Notes under the pieces: model-generated | The model's input: the letters and a program-made list of their open reading frames with translations, nothing else | Database searches by the model: none | Told to the model about the DNA's origin: nothing | Program-made: the position numbers and the translations under genes | NCBI GenBank assembly: GCA_034928145.1 | Contig: JAYFPE010000005.1 | Location: 19,313 to 83,312, forward strand | Length of the DNA stretch: 64,000 nucleotides | Origin: Pelethousia sp034928145 | Lineage (GTDB): Bacteria; Bacillota; Clostridia; Christensenellales; CAG-138 | Reading direction: 5' to 3' | In this document: positions 34,936-42,010 of the stretch, piece after piece | Layout of the letters: every line of letters starts with the position of its first letter | How positions within the stretch are numbered: position 1 is the first letter of the stretch

Positions 34936-35160
34936 GCGACAGTCGAAGTCCGAACTCCCATGTCCCGGTTTGTTTCCCCGTCCTTAATGCCGGAAGTGCT
35001 CCGCGCGAAAATCTATTCCTAACGGGAAACCTGTGACCGAACGGTTTTCAAAAAAGAATAGAGCACAGCGGCATCTATATTGACCTAACTTCTCAAAAAA
35101 GGGCGCTTTGCGAAAGTAAAGTGCCTTTCCTTTTGAGCCTCTCACACTTAATTAAACATA

Positions 35161-35301
35161 GCATTTGCCATATCGGCGCGGGTTTGCCGCAGGGTACGCC
35201 GGCGGGGGGGAAAACGGTAATAATACCACGGTCTAGCTCGGATGAAGGAGGCCCGGGCGTAATAGCAAAATGCCCGATTTGCGGCCCTGAACGCCAGCCT
35301 A
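35161..35301 (+). ncRNA. Structured leader RNA, class unknown
   Basis: A closing stem GCATTTGC (35161-35168) with GCAAAATGC (35265-35273, one bulge) encloses about 95 bases of G-rich sequence with conserved-looking purine-rich single strands (GGATGAAGGAGG). It is followed by an intrinsic terminator and then the SD of a 59-aa gene: the aptamer, terminator, gene order of a cis-regulatory RNA. It does not match the riboswitch classes I can recall (rejections listed separately). Confidence 0.45.
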
Positions 35302-35335
35302 AAAAAGGCCCGAATGCATTCATAGGGGCCTTTTT
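35302..35335 (+). terminator. Terminator in the leader of the 59-aa gene
   Basis: AAAAAGGCCC and GGGCCTTTTT form a 10-bp stem with a 14-base loop, 15 bases before the SD at 35351. Position suggests attenuation rather than end of an upstream gene. Confidence 0.8.
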
Positions 35336-35361
35336 GCGCAAACTATGGCCGGAGGTGACTT

Positions 35362-35541
35362 ATGATGGAAGCGAAATACAAAAGCATGCACGCCCTGCTC
35401 CGGCAAGACCCGTTGGCCAAGAAGTACTTTGATTCTTTGCCGGATTATGTGCGTGAGCAGATCAGCACCAGGGCGGATAGCGTCAACAGCTATTCAGGCC
35501 TAAGGGACTATGCGGAAAACCTACTGCGCGGGGATGATTGA
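35362..35541 (+). CDS. Small conserved-type soluble protein (59 aa)
   Basis: 59 aa beginning MMEAKYKSMHALLRQDPLAK, with a perfect GGAGGT ribosome site. The core (DPLAKKYFDSLPDYVREQI, then a Ser-Asn-Ser region and DYAENLLRGDD) is the kind of short helical protein I have seen repeatedly as a hypothetical in Clostridia; no function is known to me. Its stop codon falls in the loop of its own terminator. Expression looks controlled by the leader at 35161-35335. Confidence 0.8.
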   Translation: MMEAKYKSMHALLRQDPLAKKYFDSLPDYVREQISTRADSVNSYSGLRDYAENLLRGDD

Positions 35542-35554
35542 TCCCCGCGTTTTT
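35527..35554 (+). terminator. Terminator overlapping the end of the 59-aa gene
   Basis: CGCGGGGAT, loop GATTG, ATCCCCGCG, then TTTTT. The TGA stop spans the loop. Confidence 0.93.
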
Positions 35555-35666
35555 CTATATTAAATAGGGCTGCTTTCGCGAGAAAGCGCCCACAAACGGC
35601 AAAAAGTATAGTATGATGGATACGTGAGCCTGCCGCTTTATACACAATGCTTTGGAGGTGCAAATC

Positions 35667-35954
35667 ATGGACTTCATACAAGAAACCGGCCGGATATACG
35701 GCCAAAACAGCGCTGGCGAAACTGTCGCCGAAATCACCTTTCCCCTGGTAAACCCCAACACGGCGGATATCGACCACACCTTTGTGGATCCTTCCCTGCG
35801 CGGGCAGGGTGTGGCCGGACAGCTGATGGAGGCGGCTGTGGGTCAAATCCGCAGCCGGGGCCTGCAAACCCGGACAAGCTGCCCTTACGCGGCCAAATGG
35901 TTTGCCGCCCATCCGGAGCAGGCCGATCTGCTGGCGCAGGATACGCGCAGCTAG
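35667..35954 (+). CDS. Small GNAT-family N-acetyltransferase (YjdJ type)
   Basis: 95 aa. A minimal acetyl-CoA-binding domain: GETVAEITFPLVNPNTADIDHTFVDPSLRGQGVAGQLMEAAV contains the beta4-alpha3 signature RGQGVA, ending SCPYAAKWFAAHPE, the pattern of the short GCN5-related acetyltransferases (Acetyltransf_CG). Start 35667 preceded by GGAGGTGCAAATC. Substrate unknown. Confidence 0.92.
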   Translation: MDFIQETGRIYGQNSAGETVAEITFPLVNPNTADIDHTFVDPSLRGQGVAGQLMEAAVGQIRSRGLQTRTSCPYAAKWFAAHPEQADLLAQDTRS

Positions 35955-35970
35955 GCGCGCCTTCGTAAGC

Positions 35971-36012
35971 AAAAGGCCCCGCGTGCCTCCAAGGAAGGGC
36001 GCGGGGCCTTTT
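35971..36012. terminator. Bidirectional terminator (GNAT / degV)
   Basis: AAAAGGCCCCGCG and CGCGGGGCCTTTT, 13-bp stem with 16-base loop. Serves the convergent GNAT gene (+) and degV (-). Confidence 0.95.
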
Positions 36013-36026
36013 ATATTTGCCAGTCC

Positions 36027-36881
36027 TCAGCCTTGCGGCGCGAAATAGGCCAGGGCCACCGCGCCGGGGCCGGCATGGGTGCCGATGGTGCTGCCGATGC
36101 TGCAGATAGGCAGGCGTTCCGCCCGGCCCTCCCACAGCTCCCTGCTGTCGTTGATGTACTTTTGCAGCATGGTATCGTCAAGGCCGGAATAGGCCAGCAT
36201 GAAGGGGCGCGAAAAATCGATGCCGCCGCTCTTTTGCACCATCTCCCGCAGCAGGTTGTTGCCCTGCTTGGAGCCCCGCGCCTTTCCGATGAGGCGAATC
36301 TCTCCCTCCTCCACGGACACGACCGGCTTGATGGACAATAAACCCCCGGCAAAGGCCGTGGCTGCGGAGATACGGCCCCCTTTTTTCAAATATTCCAGCG
36401 TATCCAATAGTGCGATTACGCGGATTTCCCGCTTGGCTTTTTCCAGCTTTTCCACAATAGCGGCTGCCCCTAAGCCCTGATCAGCCAGCTGCAGGCCGTA
36501 GCGGATCAACACCTGCTCGCCGATGCAGGCGCTGTCGCTATCCACGGTGAAGACGCGGCCCGGGAATTCCTTGGCCGCAATCTGCGCGCTTTGAGCCGTG
36601 CCGGAGAGCTTCTCCGAAATGGTAACGCCGATAGGCGTATCCCCGGCCTCGATGATGCGGCGGAAGGCCGCCTCAAAATCCACAGGCGGCACCTGGCTGG
36701 TCTTAGGCAATTCGTCGCTCTCGATCAACTTTTCGTAAAATTCCCTATGGCTGATATCCAGCACATCCCTGTAGGATGTTTCTCCAAAGTTAATATGCAG
36801 GGGCAGAAGGGTAACATCCCGCTCCAACGCCTCATCATAGGGGAAATCCGCAGTGGAACAGATCACAAACTTAACGGCCAT
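36027..36881 (-). CDS. DegV family fatty-acid-binding protein
   Basis: 284 aa. DegV fold: VKFVICSTADFPYDEALERDVTLLPLHINFGETSYRD at the N-terminus, KTSQVPPVDF, GVTISEKLSGTAQSAQ and SLLDTLEYLKKGGRIS-type motif (ALLDTLEYLKKGGRIS). Such proteins (FakB-like) hold a fatty acid for the FakA kinase. Second gene of a marR-degV operon (39 bases after the marR stop), so probably under MarR control. Start 36881 has GAGGAAGAAT upstream. Confidence 0.95.
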   Translation of the reverse strand: MAVKFVICSTADFPYDEALERDVTLLPLHINFGETSYRDVLDISHREFYEKLIESDELPKTSQVPPVDFEAAFRRIIEAGDTPIGVTISEKLSGTAQSAQIAAKEFPGRVFTVDSDSACIGEQVLIRYGLQLADQGLGAAAIVEKLEKAKREIRVIALLDTLEYLKKGGRISAATAFAGGLLSIKPVVSVEEGEIRLIGKARGSKQGNNLLREMVQKSGGIDFSRPFMLAYSGLDDTMLQKYINDSRELWEGRAERLPICSIGSTIGTHAGPGAVALAYFAPQG

Positions 36882-36919
36882 ATTCTTCCTCACTTTAATT
36901 TAATTTAGATATAGATGAT

Positions 36920-37369
36920 TCAGTCGTTTTCACCCGGTAGGCTTTGCAGGTTTTGCGAGATCAGCGAAAGCGAGGCGTACAGGATTTCGCGCTGATTGTC
37001 GGTCAGCCCCTCGCCGCCCTGCCCGACAATGCTTTCCGCCCGCTGCCGGATGAAGCGGGCCGCCGCCTGCCCCTTTTCCGTAAGCAAAAGCTTGGCGCGG
37101 TACTTCCCACTGCCCGCCGGCGCTTCGCGGCGCACATAGCCCTGCGTCTCAAGCTCGGCCAGCGTGCGGGAGATAGCCGCCTTATCTTCCTCGCAAAGAA
37201 TGGTCAACTGCGCACAAGTCAGTCCATCGGGATGGCGGCCCAGGTTGTACAGGCACATCGTATGGTTACCCCGCAGACCCTGCTCCGTCATCTCCAGGCC
37301 CTTGATTCTTTGTATGCTTTTATAAATCTGCGTGATCAGCCCCACAAAGGCCTCAAACCGTTCCTCCAT
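36920..37369 (-). CDS. MarR-family transcriptional regulator
   Basis: 149 aa. Winged HTH: LTCAQLTILCEEDKAAISRTLAELETQGYVRREAPAGSGKYRAKLLLTEKG is the MarR recognition helix and wing. Start at 37369 (AGGAGGGACGC); the 31 residues upstream are not family-like. Preceded by a near-consensus promoter whose -35 sits in an inverted repeat, a likely autoregulatory operator. Drives degV; MarR/FabT-type control of a fatty-acid-handling gene is plausible. Confidence 0.93.
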   Translation of the reverse strand: MEERFEAFVGLITQIYKSIQRIKGLEMTEQGLRGNHTMCLYNLGRHPDGLTCAQLTILCEEDKAAISRTLAELETQGYVRREAPAGSGKYRAKLLLTEKGQAAARFIRQRAESIVGQGGEGLTDNQREILYASLSLISQNLQSLPGEND

Positions 37370-37408
37370 GCGTCCCTCCTTCCCCGCCCGCCGGGCGGCG
37401 CTTGTGTA

Positions 37409-37439
37409 ATTATAGGGTCTAAATGTTGATTTGTCAACA
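37409..37439 (-). promoter_or_regulatory. Consensus promoter with overlapping MarR-type operator
   Basis: Minus strand TTGACA (37432-37437), exact 17-base spacer, TATAAT (37409-37414). The inverted repeat TGTTGA-CAAA-TCAACA (37424-37439) covers the -35 box. Confidence 0.9.
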
Positions 37440-37460
37440 ATCTTATGCAGCCAGGCAAGC

Positions 37461-37487
37461 AAAAGCCCCGAAGCCTTAACTCCGGGG
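37461..37487 (-). terminator. Terminator after the sortase fragment
   Basis: Minus strand CCCCGGAG, 6-base loop, CTTCGGGG, then CTTTTGC; follows the stop at 37511. Confidence 0.8.
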
Positions 37488-37510
37488 ATTGCGTTTGGGA
37501 TAGGGCGGGC

Positions 37511-37858
37511 TTAGCCTTCCATCACACCCTTGATGATTAAGCGGTGGGTGGCGACACGGATGGGCGTGCAGGTAACCAGGGTGATCTGTGCATCCTCCGT
37601 TTTGTCGAGCACCCAAACATCCTCCGGCTCCACCACCAGGATCTCGGAAACCTTGTAGGTGTAGATTTTATCATCCCGCTCGACGATCAGTGAATCGCCG
37701 GCTTCCAATTCACCCAGCCGGTTAAAAAACTGGCCGAAGGCATAGCTGCGATGGCCGGAGAGGGCAAAGTTGCCCGCCTCGCCCGGCATGGCCGTATCCT
37801 TGAAATGACCCACCGCATAACGAAGCACGGAATCGTTGGTGCCCTCAGCCACAACCAC
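37511..37858 (-). pseudogene. 5'-truncated class D-like sortase
   Basis: 115 aa retaining the sortase catalytic core: His in LSGHRSYAFGQFF, Cys in LVTCTP and Arg in VATHRLIIKG. It begins inside the first core strand (DVVVAEGTNDSVLRYAVGHF), so the membrane anchor and about 60-70 N-terminal residues normal for sortases are missing. The only start is a GTG without an SD, 48 bases beyond the hcp stop, right after a strong hairpin. Without an anchor or signal it is unlikely to work; a deletion or a misassembly at the hairpin are both possible. Confidence 0.75.
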
Positions 37859-37862
37859 GTCG

Positions 37863-37889
37863 AGCCGGCCCGCGCAAAGCGGGCCGGCT
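37863..37889 (-). terminator. Hairpin between hcp and sortase fragment
   Basis: AGCCGGCCCGC and GCGGGCCGGCT, 11-bp GC stem, 5-base loop. No T-run follows, so termination is uncertain; it marks the truncation point of the sortase. Confidence 0.5.
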
Positions 37890-37905
37890 ACAAGGCGAGG
37901 GAGGT

Positions 37906-39465
37906 TTATTTGAGCAGGTCTTCGAGGTCCTTCTCAGGCGTGGTGATGGGTGCAATGCCATAGTTCTCCACCAGGAAGGAGAGAACATTGGGAGACACGA
38001 AGGCGGGCAGGGTGGGCCCGAGGCGGATATTCTTCACGCCGAGGTAAAGCAGCGTCAGCAGGATGCAGACCGCCTTTTGTTCATACCAGGAGAGCACCAT
38101 GGAAAGGGGCAGCTCGTTCACGCCGCAGTCAAAGGCTTTGGCCAGGGCCAAGGCCACCTGAATGGCGCTGTAGGCATCGTTGCATTGGCCCATATCGAGC
38201 AGGCGCGGCAGACCGCCGATCGTGCCCAGATCCAGGTCGTTGAAGCGGTATTTGCCGCAGGCTACGGTAAGCACCAGGGTGTCGGCCGGGGTCTGCTCCA
38301 CAAACCGGGTATAATAATTGCGGCCGGGCTTGGCGCCATCGCAGCCGCCCACCAGGAAGAAGTGGCGGATCGCGCCTGTCTTGACCGCGGCGATTACCTG
38401 ATCCGCCACGCCTAGGACCGCATCGTGCCCAAAGCCGGTGGTAACCTCCTTGCCGCCGTTGATTCCGGTGAAACCTGTATCCGCAGCATAGCCGCCAAGG
38501 GCGAGCGCCTTCTCGACCACGGGCGTGAAATCCCGCGCCTCGTCGATGTGGATAAGGCCGGGAAAGGCCACTACGCCGGTGGTAAAGACCCGATCCGCAT
38601 AGCTCTCTTTGGGCGGCATAAGGCAATTGGTGGTAAAGAGCACAGCGCCGGGGATATTGGCGAATTCCTTTTGCTGGTTTTGCCAGGCCGTGCCAAAGTT
38701 GCCCTTGAGGTGGGGATAGGCCTTCAGTTTGGGATAAGCGTGAGCGGGTAGCATTTCGCCGTGGGTATAAATATTGATGCCCTTATCCTTGGTCTGCTCG
38801 AGCAGCAGCTTCAAATCGAGCAGGTCATGCCCGCTGATTACGATGAAAGGCCCCTTCTCCACGGTGAGCGGTACGGCAGTGGGCACGGGCGCGCCGTAGG
38901 ATTCGGTATTAGCCTGGTCGAGCAGGGCCATGCATTTCAGGTTGACCTCACCCACCTTAAGCACCAGGGGCAGCAGCTCCGCCATGCCCCAATCTTCGCC
39001 AATGGCGCGCAGGGCCTCATAGAAGAAGGCATTCACAGCCTCATCCGTATAGCCCAGCACTAGGGCATGTTCGGCGTAGGCGGCCATGCCGCGCAGGCCA
39101 AAGAGGATCAGGGATTTGAGGGAGCGCACATCCTCGTCACCCTCCCATAGCAGGTTCAGATCGTAATTCGCGCCAGCACCCAATGCCTGTCTTTCGCGCT
39201 CGATCACCTCGATATGCCGCGCCAGCGCCTCGTCGTCGAAGCTGACGTTGGTTATGGTCATGAAGAGGCCCTCGATCACAGCCTTGTGGGTGGAAGCGGT
39301 GGGTTGGGCGTTCTTGGCAGCCCGCGCCAGGCCGATCATCGCGCCGGTAAGCTTATCCTGCATGCCGGCTGTTGCGGATCTTTTGCCGCAGACCCCCGCT
39401 TTTCCCTGGCAGCCCACCTGGCCCGCCGTCTGTTCGCATTGAAAACAGAACATCTCCTTCGTCAT
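37906..39465 (-). CDS. hcp: Hybrid cluster protein (hydroxylamine reductase)
   Basis: 519 aa. The N-terminal [4Fe-4S] Cys set is CFQCEQTAGQVGCQGKAGVC (spacing of class I-like Hcp). Hybrid-cluster ligands are recognisable in VISGHDLLDL, THGEMLPAHAYP, LFTTNCLMPP, GGCDGAKPGRNYYT and the final SPNVLSFLVENYGI region. Hcp reduces nitric oxide/hydroxylamine under nitrosative stress. Downstream of its ferredoxin-like partner and divergent from a Crp/Fnr regulator, the usual Hcp module. Confidence 0.97.
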   Translation of the reverse strand: MTKEMFCFQCEQTAGQVGCQGKAGVCGKRSATAGMQDKLTGAMIGLARAAKNAQPTASTHKAVIEGLFMTITNVSFDDEALARHIEVIERERQALGAGANYDLNLLWEGDEDVRSLKSLILFGLRGMAAYAEHALVLGYTDEAVNAFFYEALRAIGEDWGMAELLPLVLKVGEVNLKCMALLDQANTESYGAPVPTAVPLTVEKGPFIVISGHDLLDLKLLLEQTKDKGINIYTHGEMLPAHAYPKLKAYPHLKGNFGTAWQNQQKEFANIPGAVLFTTNCLMPPKESYADRVFTTGVVAFPGLIHIDEARDFTPVVEKALALGGYAADTGFTGINGGKEVTTGFGHDAVLGVADQVIAAVKTGAIRHFFLVGGCDGAKPGRNYYTRFVEQTPADTLVLTVACGKYRFNDLDLGTIGGLPRLLDMGQCNDAYSAIQVALALAKAFDCGVNELPLSMVLSWYEQKAVCILLTLLYLGVKNIRLGPTLPAFVSPNVLSFLVENYGIAPITTPEKDLEDLLK

Positions 39466-39493
39466 GGCTTTCCTCCTAAATTTATTATTTTGC

Positions 39494-40195
39494 TTAATCC
39501 AGAATTCGTCCGTCCGTGGAGATGGTGACCACCTGCCAGGGGATGAATTTTCCGCTTGCCTGCAGGGCTTGCTTGGCAGCGGCCTCCAGGCCGCCGCAGC
39601 AGGGTACCTCCATGCGCGCGATGGTCAGGCTCTTGATCTCGTTTTGGCGGATAATCTCAGTAAGCTTCTCGGCATAATCCACGGCATCCAGCTTGGGGCA
39701 GCCGATGAGGGTGGTGTGATTACGGATGAAGCGGTTATGGAAATCGCCATAGGCAAAGGCCGTGCAATCCGCGGCGATGAGCAGGTTCGCGCCGTTGAAG
39801 TAGGGCGCGCGCACCGGCGCCAGCTTAATTTGCACCGGCCATTGGGAGAGCTGGCTCTCCGCTACCGCCGCGCCTTGGGCGGGTGCGACCGCGCGCTCGA
39901 TGGCCTTGGCGCGGGTCCCGGGGCAGCCGCAGGGCACGGCACCGCCGGCCTTTGCTTTGGCGGCCTGGTTCGCCTTTACGGCGGCCTCGTCATAAGCGGC
40001 GGCCTCCCGCTCCACAAAGGAGATCGCGTTTACCGGGCAGGCAGGTAGGCAGTCGCCCAAACCGTCGCAATAATCATCGCGCATCAGCTTGGCTTTGCCG
40101 TTTACCATCGCAATGGCCCCTTCGTGGCAGGCAGCCGCACAAGCGCCGCAGCCATTGCATTTTTCTCCATCTATCTCAATAATCCTTCTTAACAC
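39494..40195 (-). CDS. 4Fe-4S ferredoxin-type protein, Hcp partner
   Basis: 233 aa. Two ferredoxin clusters at the N-terminus (CNGCGACAAACHEGAI and CDGLGDCLPACPVNAI), then a linker with a CGCPG motif and a C-terminal domain with CPKLDAVDY and VPCCGGLEAAAKQAL. This layout occurs next to hcp in anaerobes and probably passes electrons to Hcp. 28 bases upstream of hcp. The start is written as the initiator of IRRIIEIDGEKC-like sequence; GTG/ATG choice not certain. Confidence 0.9.
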   Translation of the reverse strand: MLRRIIEIDGEKCNGCGACAAACHEGAIAMVNGKAKLMRDDYCDGLGDCLPACPVNAISFVEREAAAYDEAAVKANQAAKAKAGGAVPCGCPGTRAKAIERAVAPAQGAAVAESQLSQWPVQIKLAPVRAPYFNGANLLIAADCTAFAYGDFHNRFIRNHTTLIGCPKLDAVDYAEKLTEIIRQNEIKSLTIARMEVPCCGGLEAAAKQALQASGKFIPWQVVTISTDGRILD

Positions 40196-40274
40196 AATGT
40201 CTTCCTCCTTCTTGCTTTTACGGCCTTACTATATTACAATCAAAAAAAGGAGTCCGTTGTATTTCCCACGGATC

Positions 40275-40958
40275 ATGAAAAGGATGAAAGAATATTTGGA
40301 TGTCATCATGGCCTGCGGCCTCTTTGCGGGCGTGGAGGCCGACGAGGCCGAGGCCATGCTAGGCTGCCTGGGCGCGCGCAAGCTACAATTCCGCAAGGGT
40401 GAATACATCTTTCGCGCGGGCGAGCGGGCCGAGAGCATGGGCATAGTGCTCGCGGGCAGCGCCTTTGTGGTGCATGAAAGCTTTTGGGGTGATCGGCACA
40501 TCGTCACCCGGCTGCATCCCGGCCAACTCTTTGCGGAATCCTTCGCCTGCACGCCGGGGGCGGTGCTGAATGTGGGCATCGTAGCGGATGCGCCGGTTAC
40601 GGCCATGCTCCTCGACGTGCGCCGCGTACTCACCACCTGCCCCAGCGGCTGCGCCTTCCACCAGCGGGTGATCCGCAATCTGCTCTCGGTTCTGGCGGGC
40701 AAAAACCTCGATTTTAACGAAAAACTAACCCATATGGGCCAGCGAACCACCCGGCAGAAAGTGCTCTCCTATCTATCGGCCGAGGCCCTGCGCCAGGGCC
40801 ATGCGGCCTTTGACATCCCCTTTAGCCGCCAACAACTAGCCGATTATCTGGCGGTAGACCGCAGTGCCCTTTCCAGCGAGCTGTCCAAGCTGCAAAGAGA
40901 GGGCGTGCTCAGCTTTCACAAAAACCATTTCGAACTGCTGGAGCAAACGGATTTTTAA
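40275..40958 (+). CDS. Crp/Fnr-family regulator (HcpR-like by context)
   Basis: 227 aa. Cyclic-nucleotide-type effector domain (LQFRKGEYIFRAGERAESMGIVLAGSAFVVHE) and a C-terminal Crp HTH (FSRQQLADYLAVDRSALSSELSKLQREGVLSF). No N-terminal FNR Cys cluster. It diverges from the ferredoxin-hcp operon with about 80 bases between, the arrangement of HcpR, which activates hcp in response to nitric oxide. Start at 40275 or 40284; neither has a strong SD. Confidence 0.88.
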   Translation: MKRMKEYLDVIMACGLFAGVEADEAEAMLGCLGARKLQFRKGEYIFRAGERAESMGIVLAGSAFVVHESFWGDRHIVTRLHPGQLFAESFACTPGAVLNVGIVADAPVTAMLLDVRRVLTTCPSGCAFHQRVIRNLLSVLAGKNLDFNEKLTHMGQRTTRQKVLSYLSAEALRQGHAAFDIPFSRQQLADYLAVDRSALSSELSKLQREGVLSFHKNHFELLEQTDF

Positions 40959-40962
40959 ACAC

Positions 40963-40988
40963 AAAAAAGCGGCATAAGCCGCTTTTTT
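40963..40988. terminator. Bidirectional terminator (Crp/Fnr gene / mntP)
   Basis: AAAAAAGCGGC, loop ATAA, GCCGCTTTTTT; 11-bp stem between convergent genes. Confidence 0.95.
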
Positions 40989-40992
40989 GCGT

Positions 40993-41565
40993 TCACGCCA
41001 GAATGCCCAGGTGCTCCAGCAATATATTCAAGCCGATGAGGATCAAAATCACGCCGCCGGCCACCCCGGCCTTACTGGACCACCGGGAGCCGAGCGTACG
41101 CCCGGCCCCTACGCCAACCGCGCACAAAAGGAAGGTGATGACGCCGATAACGGAGACAGCCCAAAGTACGTTCACACCCGGCAGCAGTGCAAAGGTGATG
41201 CCCACGGCCAGCGCATCGATGCTGGTGGCCAGGGCCATCATCAGCATGGGCTTCCAGCCGAAGCCCTCGTCCCCGCTCTCGCAATCCTCACCGGGGGCAA
41301 GGGCTTCGCGGATCATGTTTGCGCCGATCAGGGTGAGCAGAGCGAATACCACCCAATGATCTATGGCGATGATATAGCGATCAAAGGTCGTGCCCATCAG
41401 ATAGCCCAAGAGGGGCATCAGCGCCTGAAAGCCTCCAAACCATAGCCCGGTGGAAAGCATATACCTAAGGCGCATCCGCTTTACGCTCAGCCCTTTGCAG
41501 ACCGATACGGCAAAGGCGTCCATCGAAAGGCCCACTGCCAGCAGCAGCAATTCCGTAAATCCCAT
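40993..41565 (-). CDS. mntP: Manganese efflux pump MntP
   Basis: 190 aa, six membrane helices in two repeats, each with the family Asp motif: LSMDAFAVSVCKGL (D16) and TSIDALAVGITFALL, and a Gly-rich GVGAGRTLGSRW loop. Exports Mn2+ and limits metal toxicity. A manganese riboswitch with its own terminator precedes it (41612-41762), which independently supports the function. Confidence 0.96.
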   Translation of the reverse strand: MGFTELLLLAVGLSMDAFAVSVCKGLSVKRMRLRYMLSTGLWFGGFQALMPLLGYLMGTTFDRYIIAIDHWVVFALLTLIGANMIREALAPGEDCESGDEGFGWKPMLMMALATSIDALAVGITFALLPGVNVLWAVSVIGVITFLLCAVGVGAGRTLGSRWSSKAGVAGGVILILIGLNILLEHLGILA

Positions 41566-41611
41566 GATCTTCTAAATTCCCTTCCGCTTTTGTATCGTTA
41601 TGATAGCATAT

Positions 41612-41682
41612 AAAATAAAAGACCCAGTACAGCCGTCATCCGCTGCCGCCCTGCGGCTTACGGAAGTTCTATACATGAGTCT
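41612..41682 (-). terminator. Riboswitch-controlled terminator of mntP
   Basis: Minus strand AGACTCA (the 3' side of the riboswitch P1) pairs with TGGGTCT, enclosing an inner CCGC/GCGG hairpin, and is followed by TTTTATTTTA. P1 formation and this terminator are mutually exclusive. Confidence 0.75.
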
Positions 41683-41762
41683 CGTTCTATTAAGATATGC
41701 CAGGCGGTTAAGCCAGCATGTTGACATATCACGCCCGTGCGCGAACTACTCCCTCACGGTAT
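41671..41762 (-). ncRNA. yybP-ykoY manganese riboswitch
   Basis: Minus strand: P1 ATAC..GTGAG pairs with CTCA.GTAT; GGGAGTAG in the 5' loop and AACGAGAC at the 3' side are the hallmark pieces of yybP-ykoY RNA; GATATG/CATATC forms P3 around a GTCAACATGCTGGC segment. Mn2+ binding stabilises P1 and so prevents the terminator at 41612-41682 (ON switch). Confidence 0.8.
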
Positions 41763-42010
41763 TCAGTTTTTATACCCCATAGTTTGTTTATCATATCATC
41801 TTTTGCATGCAATCGCAACTTGAAAAGAAAAAAGAAGCGCATGGCCGCGCCTGTGCGACTGAAAGCGTTGTTTTTTGTCTTTATCTACATCATTCGTAAA
41901 AATTTGCGGCTGCGCTCTGGCCTCGGGCTGGCGCCCATGTTATAATGAAAAAAGTGGGGAGCAGTTCCCCGCTTCTACTCTTCCTGCCCTTTCCCAGGAG
42001 AAGAAACGAC
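41763..42010. other. Intergenic gap before the GGDEF gene
   Basis: AT-richer, no supported ORF. A TATAAT at 41941-41946 (plus strand) lies 65 bases before the GGDEF start, with no clear -35. GGGGA/TCCCC hairpin just after it. Confidence 0.5.

Noticed and set aside
35161..35301. Similarity of GGTCTAGCTCGGATGAAGGAGGCC-like sequence to the 3' end of FMN riboswitches
   Set aside because: The closing stem and the GGGGCAGGG 5' hallmark of the FMN class are not present; T-box, SAM-I, TPP, glycine, c-di-GMP-I and yybP-ykoY hallmarks are also missing.
35121..35432. A 103-codon plus-strand frame spanning the leader and the start of the 59-aa gene
   Set aside because: It runs through the leader stem and the terminator, has no SD, and overlaps the better-supported 59-aa gene in another frame.
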